Shown: positions 36,484 to 47,023, counted from the stretch's first letter. The stretch: 64,000 nucleotides of DNA from Pseudomonas sp. KNUC1026 (GCF_021650705.1 NZ_CP087138.1:1798001-1862000), one strand, 5' to 3'. A program made the numbers and translations. Notes: generated by a model from the sequence alone, not told the origin.

Positions 36484-37771
36484 AGCGGCAGGCTCAGGGT
36501 AAAGCGCGCGCCGCCCAGCGCCGCCTTGCCCACCCCCAGCGTACCGCCCTGGCGCTCCATGCAGCTGCGGCTGATCGCCAGGCCCAGCCCGACCCCGCCG
36601 GTGGCGCGGTCGCGGCTGCGGTCCAGGCGAAAGAACGGCTGGAATACCTGGTGGTAGTCCGCCTCCGGAATACCTTCACCGTCGTCTTCGATCACCACGA
36701 TCAAATCCTCCCCGTTGGCTCGCGCCTCGACGCTCACCTGGCTGTGTGCATAGCGCAGCGCGTTGCTCAGGATGTTCTGCAAGGCACGGGCAGTGAGCTT
36801 CGGCTCCAGCGCCACCGCCGGCAGGGAGCCAGGCGTATCTACCTGCACACGGACGTTCAAGCGCTCGGCATCTTCGAAAACGGCACCACCACGCTGTCGA
36901 TGAACGCCGGTACGCCCACCTCGATGCGCTCCAGCGGCTGCACTGAGGCGCGCAGCGTGTTGAAGGCCATCAGCTCATCGATCAACTGCTGCAAGGCCAG
37001 GCCATGGCTCTGCAGTGCCTCGACCTGGCGCTGCTGCGGCGGTTCGGCCTTGGCCATCAGCAACTCCAGCCCGAACCTCAGGCGCGACAGCGGGGTGCGC
37101 AGCTCATGGGAGACGGCATTGAGCAGGTCACGCTGAAGCGCGATCAGGGTTTCGGTGCGCTCGGCCATGGTGTCGAACACACGCGCCAGGTTGCCGATGT
37201 TCGAGCCTTGAGCAATACCGCTGCGGGCGCTCAGGTCGCCTTCGCCGAGCCGGGCGGCGGCCAGGCGCAGGCGTTCGAGGTCGCGCCAATGCGGCCTGAG
37301 CCACACCAGCACGCAGGCCACCAGTGACAGCCCCACCAGCAGGTTGACCAGCCAGTAGAGCAGGGCGATGCCCGCCGGGTACGGCGGATAGTCGATCACC
37401 ACGGCTTGCCGATTGCCCACCACCAGCGCTGCGGCGCCGATGTCGCCGTTCTGCACCATGTGAACGCCAACCTGGCCCTGGCTCAGCTGCTCTGGCTCAA
37501 GCTCCGCCAGGGCAGGGTCGCCCTCGCTGTACAGCGCGATGCCCAGAGGCTGGAACTGCGTTTGCAACGCTTCGGTCACGGCGGGCCATTGAGCCGCGGG
37601 CGTGGCCCGGTAGCGCTGGGCGATCAGCTCCAGGGTGCCGCGCACCTGGCCGATGTCGAACTGGTGGATGCGCTCCTTGAACACCCACACCACAAAATCC
37701 GGCACCACCCAGGTGGTGAAGGCGAAGGTCAGCACGATCAGCAGCGCCAGGCGCAGGAACAGGCGGGCCAC
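36435..37771 (-). CDS. RstB-like sensor histidine kinase (frameshifted)
   Basis: Inner-membrane kinase: N-terminal helix (LRLALLIVLTFAFTTWVV), periplasmic part, second helix (LLVGLSLVACVLVWL), HAMP, phospho-His in AVSHELRTPLSRLRF, ATPase motifs NALRYAHS, EDDGEGIP and GGVGLGLAIS. It follows E. coli RstB closely, including the LRPHW entry to HAMP and RLDRSRDRATGG. The frame breaks at the A4 run 36877-36880; a fifth A restores VVPFFEDAERLNVRV and about 445 residues. The GTG start at 37771 lies 3 bp after the regulator stop, so the two are co-translated. Confidence 0.87.
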
Positions 37772-37774
37772 GGC

Positions 37775-38476
37775 TCAGAGCTCCCATTCGCCGGGCACGA
37801 GCAGATAGCCGCGGCCCCATACGGTCTTGATCTTGCGCGGCTCGCTGGCCTGGTCGGCGAATTTCTTGCGCAGCTTGGAAATGATCACGTCCACCGAACG
37901 GTCCAGCCCATTGAACGCCCGGCCGCGCAGCTCCTGAACCAGCACGTCGCGGCTGAGCACCTCGCCGGCGCGCCGCGCCAGCACGTCGAGCACGGTGAAT
38001 TCTGCGGTGGTCAGCTCCACCGGCTCGCCTTGCCATAGCGCCTGGCGCGCCTTGCTGTCGATCTCGAGCCGGCCAACGCAAAGCAGGCGGGCATCAGGTG
38101 GGCTTTGCAGCGCTGCGGCACGGCGCAGCAGGCTGCGCACACGCGCCAGCAGCAGGCGTGGGTCGCAGGGTTTGGCCACATAGTCGTCGGCACCGCATTC
38201 AAGGCCGATGATCTGATCGAGGGTTTCGCCGCGCGCGGTGAGTATCAGGATCGGCAACGCAGGGTGTGCCTGGCGTACCTGGCGGCACAGGGCCAGGCCA
38301 TCGAGGCCGGGCAGCATCACGTCGAGCACCGCAAGCTGCGGCTGTGCGCGGGCGATGGCGGCCAACGCCGTGTCGCCACGGCTGTAGTGTTCGACGCGGT
38401 AACCCTGTTCATTGAGGTAGTGGGCGATCAGTTCGGCCAGGGCGTGATCGTCCTCGACGAGCAGCACGGTGGGCAT
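37775..38476 (-). CDS. RstA-like OmpR-family response regulator
   Basis: A 233-residue two-domain regulator. Receiver: LLVEDD, Asp in LAVLDVMLPG, Thr in LILTAR, Lys in VAKPCDP. C-terminal winged helix: ELTTAEFTVLDVLARRAGEV, RAFNGLDRSVDVIISKLRKK and TVWGRGYLL. It is the first gene of the leftward regulator-kinase pair. ATG 38476 (MPTVLLVED) is chosen; an upstream extension has no support. The facing TonB receptor gene is a candidate target, by position only. Confidence 0.9.
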   Translation of the reverse strand: MPTVLLVEDDHALAELIAHYLNEQGYRVEHYSRGDTALAAIARAQPQLAVLDVMLPGLDGLALCRQVRQAHPALPILILTARGETLDQIIGLECGADDYVAKPCDPRLLLARVRSLLRRAAALQSPPDARLLCVGRLEIDSKARQALWQGEPVELTTAEFTVLDVLARRAGEVLSRDVLVQELRGRAFNGLDRSVDVIISKLRKKFADQASEPRKIKTVWGRGYLLVPGEWEL

Positions 38477-38620
38477 GGCAGGGCAGGCTCGGGCGGTTTC
38501 GGGGGCGCCAGTGTAGAGGGTTGGCGCTTGAGCGGCGAGCGGCGCTCGGCATTGAGATATCGGCCACAGGGCGGCACAATCGCGCTCCGCCAACGAAGGG
38601 CCCTGTTCTTGAACCTGCCA

Positions 38621-39307
38621 ATGACCTTATCCGAACGCCTTGCGCGCGTCGCCGAGCTGATCCCGGCCGGCGCGCGGCTGGCCGATATCGGCTCCGACCA
38701 CGCTTACCTGCCGGTGGCCTTGGCCAGCCGAGAGGCCATCGAGCATGCCATTGCGGTGGAGGTTGCCAGCGGCCCCTATGCAGCGGCCCAGCGCACGGTA
38801 CGCGAGCAGGCCGTGGAGCAACGGGTCAGCGTGCGCCAGGCCAATGGCCTGTTCGGTGTACAGGCCGATGACCGGCTGACCGCCATCAGCCTGTGCGGCA
38901 TGGGCGGTGAAACCATTCGCGACATCCTCCAGGCCGGCCATGCGCGGCTCAACGGCCGCGAACGGCTGGTGATGCAGCCCAACGGGGGTGAGCAGGCGCT
39001 GCGCCAGTGGCTGATGGAGCAGGGTTACCGGATCGTCGCCGAACAGGTGCTGCGCGAGCACCGTTTCGACTACGAGATCATCGTCGCCGAACCCAGCGGG
39101 CCGGTGGCCTACAGCGAGCGCGAGCTGTACTTCGGGCCGCTGCTGATGCAGGCGCGCAGCGAGGCGTTCATTCATAAATGGCAGCGCATGTTGCGCCAGC
39201 GGCATCAGACCCTGGCCAACTTTGCCCGTGCCAAACAGGCAGTGCCGGCGGCCAAGCTGGAACAGGTGAAGCTGCACATCCAATGGATCAGCGAGTTGCT
39301 GGGGTAG
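38621..39307 (+). CDS. trmK: tRNA (adenine-N1)-methyltransferase, TrmK family
   Basis: A 228-residue class I SAM methyltransferase. Seen: [23 protein letters not shown] motif [13 protein letters not shown], the family signature [12 protein letters not shown], the motif [11 protein letters not shown] and the C-terminal helices of TrmK (YFGPLL to HKWQRML). TrmK methylates A22 of tRNA in bacteria. ATG 38621 is chosen; a TTG at 38610 is in frame. It is divergent from the RstA-like regulator (144 bp between) and convergent with the DHA2 transporter (20-bp overlap). Confidence 0.88.
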   Translation: MTLSERLARVAELIPAGARLADIGSDHAYLPVALASREAIEHAIAVEVASGPYAAAQRTVREQAVEQRVSVRQANGLFGVQADDRLTAISLCGMGGETIRDILQAGHARLNGRERLVMQPNGGEQALRQWLMEQGYRIVAEQVLREHRFDYEIIVAEPSGPVAYSERELYFGPLLMQARSEAFIHKWQRMLRQRHQTLANFARAKQAVPAAKLEQVKLHIQWISELLG

Positions 39308-40655
39308 CCTCGGGCACTTGCCAGAACACCAGCGCGGGCAGTGCGGTGATGATCGCCACGCCCAGCCATACGGTCGCAAAACCTGCCTGCAACCCGGCAC
39401 CCGCCGCAGCGGCGGCGAGCAACAGGCCGGCGACGGTGACGCCGATGCTCATGGTCAGTTGCTGGGTCATCGACATCAGGCTGTTGCCGCTGCTGGCCAG
39501 CGCGTCGGGCAGGTCCTTGAGGGTCAGGTTGTTCATGGTCGAGAAGCGCACACCGTTGACCATGCCGATCACCAGCAGCACCGCCGGGATCGCCCACGGC
39601 AGGCCCAGGCTTGCGGCCAGCGGCAGCAGCAACACCAGCCCCGCCAGCGCCAGCGTGGCGCCGACCAGCACGCGGCGATAGCCGAAGCCGTTGACCACTC
39701 GCACCACCAGGCGCTTGACGCCCATGTTGCCCAGCACCAGCGGCACCATCATCAGCCCCGCGTGCATCGGGGCGAACCCAGAGCCCCAACTGCAAATACA
39801 TCGGCACCAGAAACGGCAACATCGCGCTGCCGATGCGCCCGCAGAAGCCCCCGAGCAGGCCCATCGAAAACACCTTGCTGTCGAACAGCTTCAGGCTGAA
39901 CAGCGCCCCGGCGTTGCCGCGCGCGTGGGCCAGGTAAAGCATCACCGCCGCCAGGCCTGCCAGCAACAGGGCGCAGAGCACCAGCGGTGCATGCTGGCCT
40001 TCCAGGGCCAGGGTAAGAGCAGCCATGGCCACCCCCAGCAGGGCGTAACCGATGAAATCGAAGCGCCGGGGCGGCAGCGTGAGGTTCGGCAGCCAGCGCC
40101 AGGTCGCCACCGCGCCCACCAGCCCTACCGGCAGGTTGATCAGGAAGATCCAGTGCCAGCTGGCGTACTGCACCAGCACACCCCCAACGCCGGCCCCAGC
40201 AGCGGGCCGATCTGCCCAGGCAAGGTCACGAAGGCCATGGCCGCCAGGTACTGGTCCCGTGGCACCAGCTTGAGCACCGTCAGCCGGCCCACCGGCACCA
40301 TCATCGCCCCGCCGATGCCTTGCACCACGCGCGCAGCCTCCAGCTGTTGCAGCGAGCCGGCAGCCGCGCAGCACAGCGAGCCGAAGCTGAACAAAAGAAT
40401 GGCGCAGAGGAACACATTGCGGCCGCCGAAGCGGTCGGCCAACCAACCGCTCACCGGCAGCGTCACCGCCACGGTCAGCACGTAGGCGACGATCACGCCG
40501 TGCATGCGCAGCGGGCTTTCATTCAGGCTTACGGCCATGGAGGGCAGGGCGGTGTTGACGATGGTGGTGTCCAGCGTCTGCATGAAAAAGCCGAACGCGA
40601 CGATCCACAGCTGCCAGCGCAGGCGTGGGTCGGCGTGGCCCAGCGCGCCGTTCAC
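39288..40655 (-). CDS. MFS drug transporter, DHA2 (14-helix) family (two frameshifts)
   Basis: Proton-driven efflux protein. Seen: [54 protein letters not shown] and GPALGG, all hallmarks of the EmrB/QacA group. The frame breaks at the C5 run 40181-40185 (one C short, restoring [16 protein letters not shown]) and at the C4 run 39784-39787 (one C too many, restoring [14 protein letters not shown]). The repaired product is about 455 residues, normal for the family. The GTG start at 40653-40655 overlaps the stop of the solute-binding-like gene (GTGA). It is the last gene of the leftward cluster and probably exports a product or toxic intermediate. Confidence 0.82.
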
Positions 40656-41833
40656 CGCCCGGCGCGGAGAAGTCCGCCCACTTGCGCACCAGGTAGTTGT
40701 GCTCGTCCATCACCGCATTCCACACCCCGATGTGCCCCATGCGCTGCTCGTAGGAGCCGCCCTCGCGCACCTCGCCGGCCTCGATCAGCGGCTGGCCGTC
40801 GCTGCCCATCAGTTGCTCCCGTGCGGGCAACCCGGCGTACCAGTAGTCCCACTCGGCGGCGCTGAGGTGGTCGCGGGCCCGTGGCGGGTTGGAGATGTAA
40901 AAGCCCTGGCGGGCCATCACTGCGCCGGGCCAGCCGGCCAGCCACCAGTTCAGGTAGGCGTAGGCGGCGTCCTTTTCCCGGCCCTCGACGCAGCGCGACA
41001 GAGACAGCCCGCCGAACCAGGCGCGGTAACCTTCGCGGGGGATGGCCAGGCGGTACTGGATGCCCGCGCGGTGCAGCTGCATCAGGGTCAGGGGACCACA
41101 GGCTCTGAATGTGGACGTTCGGGCCGAGCATCAACTCACCGGCTTCGCGGTCATCGCCCCAGAAGGCGGCGAAATGCCGGTGGCGCTGGCGCTCGATCAG
41201 AAACCGCGCCAGGGTATCGATCTCTTCCAGGCGCAGGTTGCCAATATTGCCGAACTGCGCAAGGCCACTGGCCTGGACTGCCAGCGCCGCATCCAGCGCA
41301 CCGATCGCGGCATCGCTCTGCAAGGCCACGTGCCCGCACCAGCGCTCGTCGAGCAGCCAGGCCCAGCTCTCCGGTTTGCCGGCCAGCGCTTTGGGCAGGT
41401 GCTCGGGGCGGTAGGCGAAGCTGTCGGCGTTGTGGGTCAGCGGCAACATGCTGATCGAGCCGGTGGGCGTGCTGGTCAGAGTGCCATCGTGCTGCACGTA
41501 AAGCCGGTCGCAGGGCAGGCTGCCGCTGGCCAGCGTATCGCCGGGGTGCAGGCGGCCGCGTTTGGGCAGGTCGTTGATTTCGTCCCACAGCGCCACCCGG
41601 CGCGTGTCGATAGGCTGGATGGCGCGCGCGGGCCAGACGAAATCGACGTTGTGGAACCATTGATCGTAGAGGTCGTAGCTGTGCGGCTGCATCACCGCGA
41701 TGCGCTGGGCGGTCTGCGCGTCGTGGATCTGGTAGACCAGCTCGATGCCCAGCTCCTGCTCGGCGCGCAGGCGGATCGGTTCAAGCAGGGTGACGGAGGT
41801 GCCCAGCACGCGCAGGGTGACCTTGGCCGTCAT
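40652..41833 (-). CDS. Solute-binding-protein-like, PotD type, without signal peptide (two frameshifts)
   Basis: Type 2 periplasmic-binding fold, similar to spermidine/putrescine-binding proteins: [56 protein letters not shown]. No signal peptide or lipobox precedes it, and the start ATGA overlaps the CobW stop, leaving no room for one. The protein should stay in the cytoplasm. The frame breaks at the G4 run 41091-41094 (one too many) and at CCC 40658-40660 (one short); repair gives an end at ADFSAPGR overlapping the next start. About 393 residues. No ABC permease or ATPase lies near. Role unknown. Confidence 0.7.
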   Translation of the reverse strand: MTAKVTLRVLGTSVTLLEPIRLRAEQELGIELVYQIHDAQTAQRIAVMQPHSYDLYDQWFHNVDFVWPARAIQPIDTRRVALWDEINDLPKRGRLHPGDTLASGSLPCDRLYVQHDGTLTSTPTGSISMLPLTHNADSFAYRPEHLPKALAGKPESWAWLLDERWCGHVALQSDAAIGALDAALAVQASGLAQFGNIGNLRLEEIDTLARFLIERQRHRHFAAFWGDDREAGELMLGPNVHIQSLWSPDPDAAAPRGHPVPPGHPPRRLPRLVRRAVSVALRRGPGKGRRLRLPELVAGRLARRSDGPPGLLHLQPATGPRPPQRRRVGLLVRRVARTGATDGQRRPAADRGRRGARGRLLRAAHGAHRGVECGDGRAQLPGAQVGGLLRAGR

Positions 41834-42848
41834 GCCGCCTGCCCCAAGGTGCCGAGGAATGCTTCGAAGGAACGGCGCAGCGCCCGGGTGTCGAGGCCGC
41901 GCACGATGAACACCAGCCGCGAGCGCGGCGCGCCGCCCGGCCAGGCGGGCAGGTGCAACGGAGGATGCAGGCTGTGCTGCACACCATGAATCACGATGGG
42001 TTGGCTGGAATCGATCACGTCAAGCAGGCCCTTGACCCTGAGAATGCGTTCGCCGTGGCATCTTAGCAGCATCGATAGCCACACCCCAAAAGCCACCCAG
42101 TCCAACGGCCGGTCGAACTCCAGGCAACACACCTCGGCGCCGCCATGGGGCTGCGCCGCGACCGGGGCGAACAGCTGCCAGCGTGCCACCTCCTGTTCGG
42201 CATTCTGGCCGCGCGCGCCTTCGCCCAGCAGCAACTGGTCGCCTTGCTGCACGTCGCTGGCAAGCGCCTGCGAGGCCCCGGGTTGAGCGCGGCCAGCCGC
42301 TGCGCCAGTGCCTCTACCGCCAAGGGCCCGGCACGGTCGGCCTTGCTGATCAGCAAACGGTCGGCAGCGGCCACCTGCACCAGCCACTCCGGGTGCAGGC
42401 GCTCCTGCAGCTCGGCCTGCTCGGCATCGACCACCGTTACCGTAAGCCCCAGGTGAAAGCGCCCGCGCAGGTGCGCGTCGCGCAGCAGAGTGGCGATGAT
42501 CGGCGCAGGGTTGGCAAGGCCGGTGGTTTCCAGGATTACGCGCTTGAACGCCGGGACCTCGCCACGGGCGCGGCGCCCGTGCAGGTCGAGCAGCGCCTGC
42601 TTGAGGTCGCCCTGCACCGAGCAGCGCGCACAACCGCCCGGCAGCAGCACGGTGCCTGGCGCCACTTCCTCCACCAGCAGGTGGTCGATGCCCACATCAC
42701 CGAACTCGTTGATCAGCAGCGCCGTATCCCCTAGCGCGGCGGCGCCCGGCGCGGCGGCGCCCGGCGCCTCACCAGCCAACAGCCGGCGCAGCAGGGTGGT
42801 TTTGCCGCTGCCGAGAAACCCCGTGATAACGCTCACCGGCAAACTCAT
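41830..42848 (-). CDS. CobW/COG0523-family GTPase (frameshifted)
   Basis: G3E-type P-loop GTPase, the family of metal chaperones. Seen: Walker A GFLGSGKTTLL, the INEFGDVGID switch, GGCARCSVQGDL, VILETTGLANPAP and SKAD; the C-terminal CobW domain has FDRPLDWVAFGVWL and GLLDV. The canonical Cys-x-Cys-Cys metal motif is replaced by Cys-Ala-Arg-Cys. Two perfect 15-bp repeats (42736-42765) insert an Ala/Pro/Gly stretch after the P-loop helix. The frame breaks at the C4 run 42276-42279 (one short); repair gives about 339 residues. ATG overlaps the upstream stop (ATGA). It may load metal into a pathway enzyme. Confidence 0.82.
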
Positions 42849-43144
42849 CGGGCAGCCTCCAGCGCATCGAGAATGTTGCCGGCCAGCGGGTCCAGCGATT
42901 TGCCGATCACCGCCTCAGCCTGTTGCCACAGCTCTTCAAGCCCGCTGGCCAACGCCTGGCGCCCGGTCGGCCCCTGGATCAAATACGAGGCGCCTTGCAC
43001 ATCCGACACCTTCAAGCGAAACGGCGCCAGCACCTGGTTGATCGCCGCCAGCCGGCGCAGACGCTCGCGCCGGCGGGGCAGGGTATCGCCTAAAGGGTCG
43101 CTCCAATGGCCGTCCTCACCGATCAAGCCACACAGCCCGCACAT
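42845..43144 (-). CDS. Small Cys-motif protein of unknown function, coupled to CobW
   Basis: A 99-residue protein starting MCGLCGLIGEDGHWSD. The N-terminal CGLCG pair with a nearby His and Asp looks like a metal-binding site; the rest is a helical domain (RLAAINQVLAPFRL, ASGLEELWQQAEAVIGK). I do not recognise a named family. Its TGA overlaps the ATG of the CobW GTPase by 4 bases, so the two are made together. A metal acceptor or donor for the GTPase is a reasonable guess only. Confidence 0.75.
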   Translation of the reverse strand: MCGLCGLIGEDGHWSDPLGDTLPRRRERLRRLAAINQVLAPFRLKVSDVQGASYLIQGPTGRQALASGLEELWQQAEAVIGKSLDPLAGNILDALEAAR

Positions 43145-43158
43145 GATTCACCTCCTGC

Positions 43159-43908
43159 TCACGGCATTACATCGCCCGAATTGGGCCCCAACCTTTGCCC
43201 GACGAACAGGTTGCCGCCCGGTTCGCTGGCCAGCAACACCGCCACCGGAGCGACTTCTTCGGCGCGGCCGAAGCGGCCCAGCGGCAGCTCCTTGGCCTTG
43301 GCGGTTTTCCAGGCCTGGCTGATGCCGTCGACCAGCGCCGTTTCGATAGGCCCGGGCGCGATCGCGTTGACCAGCACATTCTGGCCGCTGACCTCCAGCG
43401 CTAGCGACTTGGTGAAGCCGATCACCCCCGCCTTGGCTGCCGCGTAATGGCACAGCTCGGCGCCGCCCTTGATGCCCAGTTGCGAGGCCACGTTGATGAT
43501 CCGCCCCCAGCGCTGCGCGAGCATGTGCGGCAGCGCGCGCTGGCTGGCGATGAACACGCTGGTGAGGTCGACGCGCAGCATGTCGTCCCACATCTGCTGG
43601 GTGAGGTCGACACAGGGCGCCTGGGTGAGCATGCCGGCGTTGTTGACCAGGATGTCGATGCCGCCGTAGGCCTGCACGCAGGCGTCCACCCCAGCCTGGG
43701 CACCTTCGCGGGTGCCGACGTCGCCGACCGATTCGTACACCGCTACGCCCAGCTCCCGACAGCGCTCGGCCACCTCGGCGAGGCGCGCAGCATCGCGGTC
43801 GCACAGCACCAGCCGGGCGCCGGCCGCTGCGTAGGCCAGGGCGATGGCGGCGCCGATGCCGCTGGCCGCGCCGGTGATGACCGCGCGGCGTTGTTGCAAT
43901 GCTTGCAT
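43159..43908 (-). CDS. Short-chain dehydrogenase/reductase
   Basis: A 249-residue classical SDR. Seen: AVITGAASGIGAAIA, LCDRD after the second strand (favouring NAD), LVNNAGM, HYAAAKAGVIG with the catalytic Tyr and Lys, and NAIAPGPIET. It carries out an NAD(P)-linked alcohol/ketone step on an unknown substrate. It lies 9 bp after a second SDR gene and 14 bp before the Cys-motif gene. Confidence 0.88.
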   Translation of the reverse strand: MQALQQRRAVITGAASGIGAAIALAYAAAGARLVLCDRDAARLAEVAERCRELGVAVYESVGDVGTREGAQAGVDACVQAYGGIDILVNNAGMLTQAPCVDLTQQMWDDMLRVDLTSVFIASQRALPHMLAQRWGRIINVASQLGIKGGAELCHYAAAKAGVIGFTKSLALEVSGQNVLVNAIAPGPIETALVDGISQAWKTAKAKELPLGRFGRAEEVAPVAVLLASEPGGNLFVGQRLGPNSGDVMP

Positions 43909-43917
43909 GGTCGGCTC

Positions 43918-44687
43918 CTATTCAGGCCAGCGGACGGTCAGGCCGCCGTCGATGATCAGGCTTTGCCCGGTGATGTAGCTGGCTTCGTCGCTGGTGAGAA
44001 AGCGCACCAGGTTGGCGACCTCGCGGGCCTTGCCCACGCGCCCCAGCGGGATGGCGCGGGCAGCTTTGGCCAGGCCCTCGGGGCCGAGGGAGTTCTTCGC
44101 GTCCAGCGATTGCCGGGGTTTCGATCAGCCCCGGGATAACCGCGTTGCAGCGAATACCGCGCCCGGCCAGCTCCACCGCCAGTGACCGGCACAGCCCGGG
44201 CACGCCGAGCCTTGGCCGCAGCGTAATGAGCGTGGTCTTGCCAGCCGTAGACGCCACCGGCAATCGAGGAGATCGCAACCAGTGCGCCGGCGCCCTCGAT
44301 GTGCCGCGCGGCGGCGCGAAAGGTGCGCATCACGCCGGTGAGGTCGACGTCGAGCATCTCGTTCCAGCGCTCGTCGGTCATTTCGAGCAACGGCGCGCGG
44401 CGCAACAGCCCGGCATTCGCCACGGCGTAGTCAAGCCGGCCGAAGCGCTCGACGGCCGCGGCGGCGAGGGCGTCGAGCGAGGCGCTGTCGGTCACGTCGG
44501 CCGCCTGCATCAGGCACTGGCCGCCGGCTTGCTCCACTAGCGCCTGGGTAGCGCTCGGGTCATGCGGGTCGCCGCTGAAATAGCTGCCCACCACGCGCAC
44601 ACCGCGCTCGGCGTAGGCCACGGCCAGCGCCTGGCCGATGCCGCTGGCGGCACCGGTGATCAGGGCGACGGGATTGGATGAGGTCAT
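43918..44687 (-). CDS. Short-chain dehydrogenase/reductase, second copy (two frameshifts)
   Basis: SDR with ALITGAASGIGQALA, YAVANAGLL (Asn of the NAG motif), Ser in AISSIAGG and HYAAAKAG with Tyr and Lys. The frame breaks twice, each by one extra base: near 44207 (restoring AAAKAGVPGLCRSLAV) and near 44113 (restoring IETPQSLDAKNSLG). The repaired protein has about 255 residues and ends DGGLTVRWPE at the TAG 43918-43920. It is not closely similar to the neighbouring SDR, so the two likely serve successive steps. Confidence 0.8.
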
Positions 44688-44700
44688 GTGAAGGTCTCCG

Positions 44701-46044
44701 TCATTTGATGCTGCTGGGCTCGACGTGGCGTGCTGCCCACATCACCAGCCCGGAAAGAAAGCACGGCAGCGCGCCGAACCACAGCGCTGCGCCATGCCAG
44801 TCGCCGCCGGCCGACAGCACCCCGGTGATGCCCAGGCCCGCAAGGATCGCGCCCACCGGGCCCATGGCATGCACGATGGCGCCACCGGTGGCGCGGATGC
44901 TGGTGGGGAAGCTTTCGCCCATGAAGAACAGCATGGCCGAGTAGGGGCCGGTCAGGAAAAACAGCCCCAGGCTGTACAGCGCAACGACCGTCGCCAGCTG
45001 GCTGGGCGCCTGGATCATGGCGAAGAACGCCAGGCCCCCGAGCATCCAGCCCAGCGCCACGGTGTTGCGCCGGCCGATGCGGTCGCCCAGCCAGCCGTGG
45101 AACAGATAGCCGATGAAGCCGACCAGGTTCGACAGCACCAGAATCCACAGCGAGTTCTCGAACGACAGCCCGTGTACGCTCACGATCACTGACGTGCCCA
45201 GCACGCTGAACACCTGGATCGCCGACCAGTTCAGCAGGATCGCCAGGCTCAGTACCACGGTCGGGCGCAGCGCTGCACCACGAAAAGCCGCTGCCACACC
45301 GGCCTTGGAGTGTTCGTCGTAATCCACCCCGTGCGCCAGCGCCAGGCTGCGCGCCTGCTCGGCCTGGCCGGCCTTGCGCAGTTGCGCGATGCGCTGGTGC
45401 ACCTGGAACTGCGGGCTTTCCTTGAGCTTGCGTGCCAGCACCGCGATCACGAAGGCCGGCACCGCAGCGAAGATGAAGCAGCCCTGCCAGCCGATGTGCG
45501 GCAGCAACAGTGCGGTGAGGCCTGCGGCGATCAGCGCGCCCACCGGCCAGCCGCTTTGCACCAGGCTGTAGATGAAGCCACGGCGCTTGACCAGCTTGGG
45601 GTCGTCGGAGGCGGCATAGATTTCGGTGAGGTAGGTGGCGTTGACGCCTTCCTCGGCGTAACCCAGCCCGGCCACCGAGCGCACACCGATCAGCGCGCCC
45701 TTGCCCATACCGGCGCACACAGCGGTAAGCGCCGAGCACAGCGCTGCACCACCAATGGTGAACATGATGCCGCCACGGCGGCCGATCCGGTCCACCAGCG
45801 GGCCGATGGCAAACGCCACCACGGCGCCGCCGACCGCCACCCAGGTGGCGATCTCGGCCTGTTCGGCCTGGCTCCATTGGTAATGCCCACCCATCACCGG
45901 CAGCAAGGTGCCGAACAGGATGAAGTCGTAGACAGCGAAAACCCAGGCGAAAAACGCGATCCAGGTGGCATAGACAACATCCCTGGGCGCCAGCGGCACG
46001 GGCTGGAAGTCATCCAGTGCCGGCGTTGCGGTGTGAGTGGTCAT
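44701..46044 (-). CDS. MFS transporter, 12-helix, metabolite:H+ symport type
   Basis: A 447-residue major facilitator. Seen: FFAWVFAVYDFILFGTLLPV, GPLVDRIGRRGGIMFTIGG (loop 2-3 signature) and GWLGDRIGRRNTVALG (loop 8-9 signature), plus an extended central loop (ARKLKESPQFQVHQRI). This layout is that of sugar-acid and aromatic-acid symporters rather than drug efflux pumps. It is probably the importer for the cluster's substrate. It lies 13 bp before the SDR gene. Confidence 0.85.
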   Translation of the reverse strand: MTTHTATPALDDFQPVPLAPRDVVYATWIAFFAWVFAVYDFILFGTLLPVMGGHYQWSQAEQAEIATWVAVGGAVVAFAIGPLVDRIGRRGGIMFTIGGAALCSALTAVCAGMGKGALIGVRSVAGLGYAEEGVNATYLTEIYAASDDPKLVKRRGFIYSLVQSGWPVGALIAAGLTALLLPHIGWQGCFIFAAVPAFVIAVLARKLKESPQFQVHQRIAQLRKAGQAEQARSLALAHGVDYDEHSKAGVAAAFRGAALRPTVVLSLAILLNWSAIQVFSVLGTSVIVSVHGLSFENSLWILVLSNLVGFIGYLFHGWLGDRIGRRNTVALGWMLGGLAFFAMIQAPSQLATVVALYSLGLFFLTGPYSAMLFFMGESFPTSIRATGGAIVHAMGPVGAILAGLGITGVLSAGGDWHGAALWFGALPCFLSGLVMWAARHVEPSSIK

Positions 46045-46065
46045 GGTCAGGCTCCGAGTGGGTTG

Positions 46066-46948
46066 TCAGCGTTGGCGCGGGTGGCGCGCAAGGAAGTCGT
46101 CGGCGATCTCGTCCATGGTGCTGAAGCGCACACCCTCATGGCCTTTGATGTATTCGATCAGGCGCTCGAGCATCAGCAGCACCTGCGGGCGGCCGGAAAC
46201 GTCCGGGTGAATGGTGATCGGGAACACCGCGTAGTCCATCTCGCGGTACACCCAGTCGAACTGGTCGCGCCACATCTGCTCAATGTCCCTTGGGTTGACG
46301 AAGCCGTGGCTGTTGGGCGCCTTCTTGATGAACATCATCGGCGGCAGGTCGTCCAGGTACCAGTTGGCCGGGATCTCCACCAGGTCGGTTTCCTGGCCAC
46401 GCACCAGTGGCTTCATCCAGGCGTCGGGGTGGGCGCTGTAGTCGATCTTGGTCCAGCTGTCCTTGACCCGCACGTAGTAGGGGCTGAAGTCGTTGTGCAT
46501 CAGGCTGTGGTCGTACTTGATGCCCTTTTTGAGCAGCAGCTCGTTGGTGACATTGCTGAATTCCCACCACGGCGCCACGTAGCCGGTGGGGCGCTTGCCG
46601 GCGAGTTCTGTGATCAGCGCGATGGATTTGTCGAGCACGATCTCTTCCTGCTCGGGTGTCATGGCGATGGGGTTTTCGTGGCTGTAGCCGTGGATGCCGA
46701 TTTCGTGGCCGGCGGCGGCAACGGCTTTCATCTGCTCGGGGAAGGTTTCCACCGAGTGGCCGGGGATGAACCAGGTGGTGCGCAGGCCGTAGCGTTCGAA
46801 CAGTTTCAGCAGGCGCGGCGCGCCGACTTCGCCGGCGAACAGACCGCGGGAGATGTCGTCGGGCGAGTTCTTCGCCGCCGTACGAACCCAGCCAGCCGGC
46901 CACCGCGTCGACGTCGACGCCGATGGAGACGAATATTTCTTTAGCCAT
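46066..46948 (-). CDS. Polysaccharide-deacetylase-fold amidohydrolase (PuuE/cyclic imide hydrolase-like; frameshifted)
   Basis: NodB-homology protein, about 293 residues once repaired. Seen: [18 protein letters not shown] (metal Asp region), [30 protein letters not shown] (His-x3-His metal site), YVAPWWEFS and [14 protein letters not shown]. This set matches the metal-dependent PuuE-type allantoinases and imidases, which open cyclic amides, rather than true polysaccharide deacetylases. One extra C at 46870 (+ strand) breaks the frame; removal restores [19 protein letters not shown] 46948 follows AGGAGCACTCAAGC. Confidence 0.82.
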
Positions 46949-47023
46949 GCTTGAGTGCTCCTGTGCCCGGGTGTTCAACGCGCCTGGCGCGAGGCCGGGC
47001 CCTCGCGCGGCGCAGGCGTGAAT

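Noticed and set aside
45310..46944. 544-codon open frame antisense to the MFS and deacetylase genes
   Set aside because: It spans two real genes and the gap between them, with no recognisable motif.
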